Assembly: GCA_035532275.1 (NCBI GenBank)
Contig: DATKRG010000383.1
Coordinates: forward strand, 1-64,000
Direction of reading: 5' to 3'
Length of the DNA stretch: 64,000 nucleotides
From: UBA9676 sp035532275
Lineage (GTDB): Bacteria; Actinomycetota; Actinomycetes; Streptosporangiales; Streptosporangiaceae
Below, piece after piece: positions 59,813 to 64,000 of the stretch. The notes beneath the pieces were generated by a model. The model ran no database searches. It saw only the letters and a program-made list of their open reading frames with translations, and was not told the origin of the DNA. How positions within the stretch are numbered: the stretch's first letter is position 1; each line of letters begins with the position of its first letter. The position numbers and the translations under genes are program-made.

Positions 59813-60997
59813 TCAGTCTCCCAGCGCGGCACCGGACCGGCCAGCCCGCGCCAGCCGCTCAAGTGCCTCGGCCAGCACCTCCTGCCGCTTGCAGAACGCG
59901 AACCGCACCTGTGACCGCCCGGCCACCTGGTCGTCGTAGAACACCGAGCTGGGGATGGCCACCACCCCGGCCCGCCGCGGCAGGCCCCGGCAGAACTCCA
60001 TCCCGTCGGCGTGGCCAAGCGGCCGCACGTCGGTGGTGATGAAGTAGGTCCCGGCCGGCTGGTAGACCTCGAAGCCGGCCCGGGCCAGGCCGTCGCACAT
60101 GAAGTCACGCTTGACCCGCAGGTCAACGCTGATCGCGTCGTAGAAGCTGTCGGGCAGGGCGAGCGCCTCGGCGACCGCGTACTGGAACGGCCCGCCGGTC
60201 ACGTAGGTCAGGAACTGCTTGACGGTTCGGACCGCGCTGACCAGCTCCGGGCTCCCGGTCACCCAGCCGATTTTCCAGCCCGTGAACGAGAACATCTTCG
60301 CCGCCGAGCTGATCGTCACCGTCCGCTCCGCCATTCCAGGCAGCGAGACGATGGGCAGGTGGGAACCCTCGTACACCATGTGCTCGTAGACCTCGTCCGA
60401 GACCACCAGGAGGTCGTGTTCGCAGGCGAGTGCGGCGATCCCGGCGATCTCCTCCGGGGTGAACACCGCCCCGGTCGGGTTGTGCGGGGTGTTGAGCAGG
60501 ATGAGCCGGGTCCGGCTGGTGATGGCTGCGCGCAGCGCGTCCAGGTCGGGGCGGAAGCTGGGCGGGCGGAGGGTGACCGGCACCCGCTGTGCCCCGGCCA
60601 TGGCGATGCAGGCGGCGTAGGAGTCGTAGTAGGGCTCGAACGCGATGGCCTCGTCCCCCGGTTCCAGCAGGGCGATGAGGGCCGCGGCGATCGCTTCCGT
60701 GGCGCCGGCCGTGACCAGCACCTGCGTGTCCGGGTCAAGGTCGAAGCCATAGAACCGCTTCTGGTGCGCGGCGACCGCCTGCCGCAGCTCGCCGATGCCC
60801 GGGCCGGGCGGGTACTGGTTGCCGCGTCCCTCCATGATCGCGGCAGCGGCCGCGCGGGCGATCTCGGGCGGCCCGTCGGTGTCAGGGAAACCCTGGCCCA
60901 GGTTGACTGACCCGGTCGCGCTGGCTAGCGCCGACATCTCGGCGAAGATCGTTGTCCCCATCCCGGCAAGCCGGGGATTCAGCAGTGCTCGCTTCAC
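59813..60997 (-). CDS. PLP-dependent aminotransferase (class I/II)
   Basis: This 394-residue fold-type I aminotransferase has VNLGQGFPDTDGPP, NQYPPGPGIGELR, NTPHNPTGAVF (Asn173), SDEVYEHMVYEG (Asp201), SSAAKMFSFTGWKIGW with the PLP Lys234, and the substrate Arg in QVRFAFCK. The sequence is of the kynurenine/glutamine transaminase K or DapC-like group. With the nitrilase-family amidase divergently placed 79 bases away it suggests an omega-amidase/transaminase pair for salvage of keto acids. Confidence 0.92.
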   Translation of the reverse strand: MKRALLNPRLAGMGTTIFAEMSALASATGSVNLGQGFPDTDGPPEIARAAAAAIMEGRGNQYPPGPGIGELRQAVAAHQKRFYGFDLDPDTQVLVTAGATEAIAAALIALLEPGDEAIAFEPYYDSYAACIAMAGAQRVPVTLRPPSFRPDLDALRAAITSRTRLILLNTPHNPTGAVFTPEEIAGIAALACEHDLLVVSDEVYEHMVYEGSHLPIVSLPGMAERTVTISSAAKMFSFTGWKIGWVTGSPELVSAVRTVKQFLTYVTGGPFQYAVAEALALPDSFYDAISVDLRVKRDFMCDGLARAGFEVYQPAGTYFITTDVRPLGHADGMEFCRGLPRRAGVVAIPSSVFYDDQVAGRSQVRFAFCKRQEVLAEALERLARAGRSGAALGD

Positions 60998-61075
60998 CCC
61001 GCCATGACATCACGCCCCGGCCCCCGATCGCCAAGCGTGACGGGGCCGCGGGGTGGGGCGGTTTAGGCTGCGGGC

Positions 61076-61906
61076 ATGCGAGTCGCTTTGTGCCAGCTGC
61101 CGGTCAGCCCGGATCCGGCTGTCAACCTGGGCCGGGTGAGCGAGGCGATGACCAGCGCCGCCGGCCAGGGTGCCGAGCTGGCGGTGTTCCCGGAAGCGAC
61201 GCAGGCCAGGTTCGGCAGCGACCTGCGCGCCATCGCCGAGCCGGTGGACGGCGGGTTCGGGCGGGGGCTGGCCGCGGCGGCGCGCAAAGCGGGGGTGGCG
61301 CTGGTCGCGGGCGTGTTCGAGCCGGCACCGGACGGGCGGGTCTACAACACGGTGGTGGCCTACGACGCCGCCGGGAACCTGGCTGCCGCCTACCGCAAGA
61401 TCCACTTGTTCGACTCGCTCGGCGAGCATGAGTCGGCACTGGTGGCGCCCGGTTCCCAGCCGGTCGTGGCGGATCTGGCCGGGATCAGGACCGGGTTCGC
61501 CACCTGCTACGACATCAGGTTCCCGGAACTGGCGCGGGCGCTGGTCACGGGTGGCGCCGAGCTGATCGTGGTGCCCTCCGCCTGGGCGGCGGGATTGTTC
61601 AAGGAGGAGCACTGGGTGACCCTGGTGCGGGCGCGCGCGATCGAGAACACGGTCTGGGTAGCGGCAGCCGGGCAGGTTCCCGACCCGGCCTCGCCGCCCA
61701 CCCGGGCGCCGACCGGGATCGGCCGCAGCATGCTGGTCGACCCGATGGGCACCGTCCGGGCCGACCTTGGGCCCTGGCCGCAACTGGCCGTGGCCGACCT
61801 GGAGCCGGCCATGACCGCCCAGGTGCGGGCGGTGCTGCCCTGCCTGCAGCACCGGCGCGACGATGTGTTCGGCCCGGCGGGCCGGTGGGCCGGCCCGGTC
61901 GGCTGA
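61076..61906 (+). CDS. Carbon-nitrogen hydrolase (Nit1/omega-amidase type)
   Basis: The 276-residue nitrilase-superfamily enzyme has the catalytic triad Glu40 (VFPEATQ), Lys108 (YRKIHLFD) and Cys143 (FATCYDIRFPE). YRKIHLFDSLGEHES is typical of the Nit1/deaminated-glutathione amidase group. It should hydrolyse an amide such as an alpha-ketoacid omega-amide, which fits the divergent aminotransferase. Confidence 0.92.
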   Translation: MRVALCQLPVSPDPAVNLGRVSEAMTSAAGQGAELAVFPEATQARFGSDLRAIAEPVDGGFGRGLAAAARKAGVALVAGVFEPAPDGRVYNTVVAYDAAGNLAAAYRKIHLFDSLGEHESALVAPGSQPVVADLAGIRTGFATCYDIRFPELARALVTGGAELIVVPSAWAAGLFKEEHWVTLVRARAIENTVWVAAAGQVPDPASPPTRAPTGIGRSMLVDPMGTVRADLGPWPQLAVADLEPAMTAQVRAVLPCLQHRRDDVFGPAGRWAGPVG

Positions 61907-61949
61907 GCCGGCCCGGCCCGGTGCGCTCCACCTGGTCCGGCGGTCCCGG

Positions 61950-64000
61950 TCAGCGGATCCGGGCCTGCCACAGGACGGGGTGCTGCCCGCTCCCGGTGAC
62001 CGCGTAGCCGACTCCGGTGAGGACCTTGCCGGACGCACTGAGCCCGGTGATCCGCAGGCTGCCCAGGCCGCTGGGTGCCGTGCCGGCCATGCGGATGGCA
62101 TGCCAGGTGAGCCCGTCCAGTGACCACCAGACGATGGACTGCCTGCTCCCCGCCTGTCCCGATGTGCCTGCCGCGACGAGGCCGCCGCCGGCTGTGGTCA
62201 GGGCCGTTACCTCGGCTGCCTTTCCTGGCACTGGCAAGGCCGATTCCCGCCAGGTACGGCCATCGGTGGAGACGGCCGCGAACGGCGCAGGCCCGGACGC
62301 CCGCGCCTGCACGCCCACGGCGGTGATCCGGGGTCCCTGCACGGCCACCTGTGTGAGCACCGCGCTGCTCGCGCCGGGCGGCAGCGGCACGGGTAGCGAC
62401 ATCCACCCCCGGCCGTTCCGGGACAGCCACACCGCCGGCTGCCGGCCGACCGCGCCTACGGCGGCGAACCCGGTCTTGTCAGCCGCGACGGCCAGCAGCG
62501 TGGACTCACCGCCCTGCGGCGGCGCGGCGCCGGACCACCATCCCTGCGGAGCCCAGCTGGTGAGGTTGGCCGACCACCACAGCGCGGCTCCCGGCACACC
62601 GTGGTTGTCCCGGACCCCGACCACCACGTAGCCGGACGGCCCGGCGGCGGCACCGGTCAGGGTCAGGCCCGGGGCTGCCAGCGGCCCGGTGACAGCGGCC
62701 GGCTGCCACGAACCGCCGTCCGCCGATGTCACGAGCACCGGCTGCTGGCCGACCGCGATATCGGCAGAGCTCAGCGTGCTCGCGTCGGCCAGCGGCGCGA
62801 ACGGCCCACCAGGGCTGCCCTCGCTGCCGACCGCAAGCCAGCCCGCGCTGCCATGGGCGGCGCTGGTCAGCCCGGGGCCGGCGCCGTGCCAGGCCGCCGG
62901 GGTGGTGAGGGCCAGCCGCGCCCACCGCCCGCCGCCTGGCCGGGCCCAGATGGCCGGTGCGCTCCCGGCATGGCCGACCGCGAGCTGCTCCCCCTGGCTC
63001 GTGGCGAGGCCGCTGACGCTCACCCCACCGGCTGCCGCCCCGGCGAGCGCGGCCTGCCCGACCGGCCAGAGGCGCCCCCGTGCCAGCAGCAGGAAGGGCC
63101 GCGGCGGGCTGGCACCAGCGGCCACCACCTTGCCGCCGGGCCCGACGGTCACGCCGGTCACCGTCCCGGCCGACGTCTTGCCGAGATCGGCGGTCTGGCG
63201 CCAGGACCAGCCATGCACGGTGACGAAAGCGACCTGGTACCGTCCGGCGGAGCCGGCCGCGACCGCACCCTGGTCGCTGCCGGCCACCGTCGTCACATCC
63301 AGCGCTGCTCCCCGGCGGGCGGTCAGGGCACCGGCGAACCGCCAGGCCGTGCCACGGGTGCAGACATAGGCCACGGCGTCCCTGACCCCGCTGGGGCTAT
63401 GGCCGGGCCGGATGGCGACAAAACCCGCGCCGGTCGCCGCGAGCCCGACGAGCCCGGTGGCCGCGCCGTGGCCGGCCGGCGGGCTCGCCCACACCCACCG
63501 CGTACCGCCGTCGTCGCTGCGCCACACCCCCGGGTACTCCAGCAGGGCGGAGACCTTCCGCGTCCCGTGGCGCTGCGTGACCGTGCGGGCGATCTCCCCG
63601 CCCACCATCAGCACGCTGCCCCGGGCAGCGGCCCAGCGCAGCGCGACCACCTGGCCCGGCCCGGTCGGCAGGCCGAGCTGGGCCCCGGCGCGGCGCTGCC
63701 AGGTCTGCCCGTTGGCCGATGACCACAGGACCGGGCTGCGCACGACCTCGGACCCCCGCAGGTGCACGTTCTCGCCGACGGCGATGAAGCCGTCACCGGT
63801 CTGGGCCAGTGCCCGCACCCGGTCGCCACCGATCACCGGCGCGATGGCCGGCCCGAGCAGCCAGGACCGGCCGTCAGCGGAGGTCCAGGTGGCGCCCGGT
63901 CCCACCGCCAGCCACCGGCCGTTGCCGCCGGCGACCATCAGCGGCACGGCACCGGGCCCGGCCGCCCCGCCGCCCGGGTCGCGCAGCACGGCGGGCTGCC
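61950..64000 (-). CDS. Beta-propeller-like repeat protein, partial (continues past the window)
   Basis: At least 680 residues are encoded; the frame is open to the right-hand edge, so the N-terminus lies outside. The sequence repeats a pattern of about 50-60 residues with SxDGxxW (SADGRSWLLG, SANGQTWQRR, SDDGGTRWVW, STDGRTWRES, SLDGLTWHAI) alternating with VAAG/AVG strands. This Asp-box-like pattern is usual in secreted or surface beta-propellers. Signal peptide and anchor cannot be judged. Function is unknown. Confidence 0.8.
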   Translation of the reverse strand, partial: QPAVLRDPGGGAAGPGAVPLMVAGGNGRWLAVGPGATWTSADGRSWLLGPAIAPVIGGDRVRALAQTGDGFIAVGENVHLRGSEVVRSPVLWSSANGQTWQRRAGAQLGLPTGPGQVVALRWAAARGSVLMVGGEIARTVTQRHGTRKVSALLEYPGVWRSDDGGTRWVWASPPAGHGAATGLVGLAATGAGFVAIRPGHSPSGVRDAVAYVCTRGTAWRFAGALTARRGAALDVTTVAGSDQGAVAAGSAGRYQVAFVTVHGWSWRQTADLGKTSAGTVTGVTVGPGGKVVAAGASPPRPFLLLARGRLWPVGQAALAGAAAGGVSVSGLATSQGEQLAVGHAGSAPAIWARPGGGRWARLALTTPAAWHGAGPGLTSAAHGSAGWLAVGSEGSPGGPFAPLADASTLSSADIAVGQQPVLVTSADGGSWQPAAVTGPLAAPGLTLTGAAAGPSGYVVVGVRDNHGVPGAALWWSANLTSWAPQGWWSGAAPPQGGESTLLAVAADKTGFAAVGAVGRQPAVWLSRNGRGWMSLPVPLPPGASSAVLTQVAVQGPRITAVGVQARASGPAPFAAVSTDGRTWRESALPVPGKAAEVTALTTAGGGLVAAGTSGQAGSRQSIVWWSLDGLTWHAIRMAGTAPSGLGSLRITGLSASGKVLTGVGYAVTGSGQHPVLWQARIR

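Noticed and set aside
1..64000. tRNA, rRNA, CRISPR arrays and riboswitches
   Set aside because: None was recognised by eye. A tRNAscan/Infernal run would be needed to exclude a small RNA gene.

Overview
The window is high-GC DNA with GTG and TTG starts, an F420-type reductase, StrR- and LuxR-type regulators, MbtH proteins and IS families typical of filamentous Actinobacteria (Streptomyces/Streptosporangiales-like). No rRNA, tRNA or CRISPR array was seen. Most of it is one nonribosomal peptide (NRPS) biosynthetic gene cluster lying between what looks like ordinary chromosomal DNA.

Layout. (1) 1-2038: a methyltransferase and a terpene-cyclase-fold (prenyltransferase-like) protein. (2) 2035-2094: a 60-bp IS982-type end; then decayed sequence and a GNAT acetyltransferase. 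(3) 3216-21896, plus strand: SGNH protein, haem-oxygenase-like diiron oxidase, carbamoyltransferase, SxtJ-like small membrane protein, SyrB2-like Fe/2OG enzyme, carrier protein, KAS III-like enzyme, NRPS A-T, FAD oxidase, F420 reductase, Asp/Asn-hydroxylase-like oxygenase, LmbB1/LmbB2/LmbA homologues, a piperazate-synthase-like (PaiB fold) protein and a frameshifted 2OG oxygenase. (4) 40030-22048, minus strand, apparently one 18-kb operon: desaturase, N-monooxygenase/PaiB-like fusion, MbtH, carbamoyltransferase/amidinotransferase fusion, two ABC transporters and two NRPSs, the last ending in a thioesterase. (5) 43587-40484, minus: type II thioesterase, second desaturase, ATP-grasp ligase. (6) 43670-45666, plus: Aat-like aminoacyl-tRNA transferase and StrR/ParB-like regulator. 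(7) 50714-45781, minus: antiporter, second MbtH, C-A-T NRPS with a TubC-type docking domain; then a LuxR regulator (51139). (8) 51812-58506: a graveyard of broken genes and IS remnants (IS982, ISAs1, IS3, IS1380, tyrosine recombinase) around one intact LVIVD-repeat gene, closing with an internally deleted IS982 element. (9) 58543-64000: methyltransferase, ferredoxin, VOC protein, aminotransferase, nitrilase-family amidase and a partial beta-propeller-like gene.

How the genes may work together (inference). Tyrosine would be hydroxylated (LmbB2-like), ring-cleaved (LmbB1-like) and processed by LmbA- and LmbY-like enzymes to a 4-substituted proline or pyrroline. The C-A-T NRPS has a proline-like specificity pocket that could use it. 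Ornithine would be N-hydroxylated and cyclised to piperazate. A halogenase-like enzyme acts beside a free carrier protein; the diiron oxidase and the Asp/Asn-hydroxylase-like oxygenase resemble the pair that makes nitrocyclopropyl amino acids. Carbamoyl and amidino transfer, ATP-grasp and tRNA-dependent acyl transfer would decorate or join the pieces. I know of no described compound that needs this whole set. The terminal NRPS module carries an adenylation domain with its ATP-binding motifs destroyed, so it must be loaded by another route.

The outer IS ends at 2035 and 58506 are 59/60 identical and inverted, so the 56-kb interval has the outline of a composite transposon or island.
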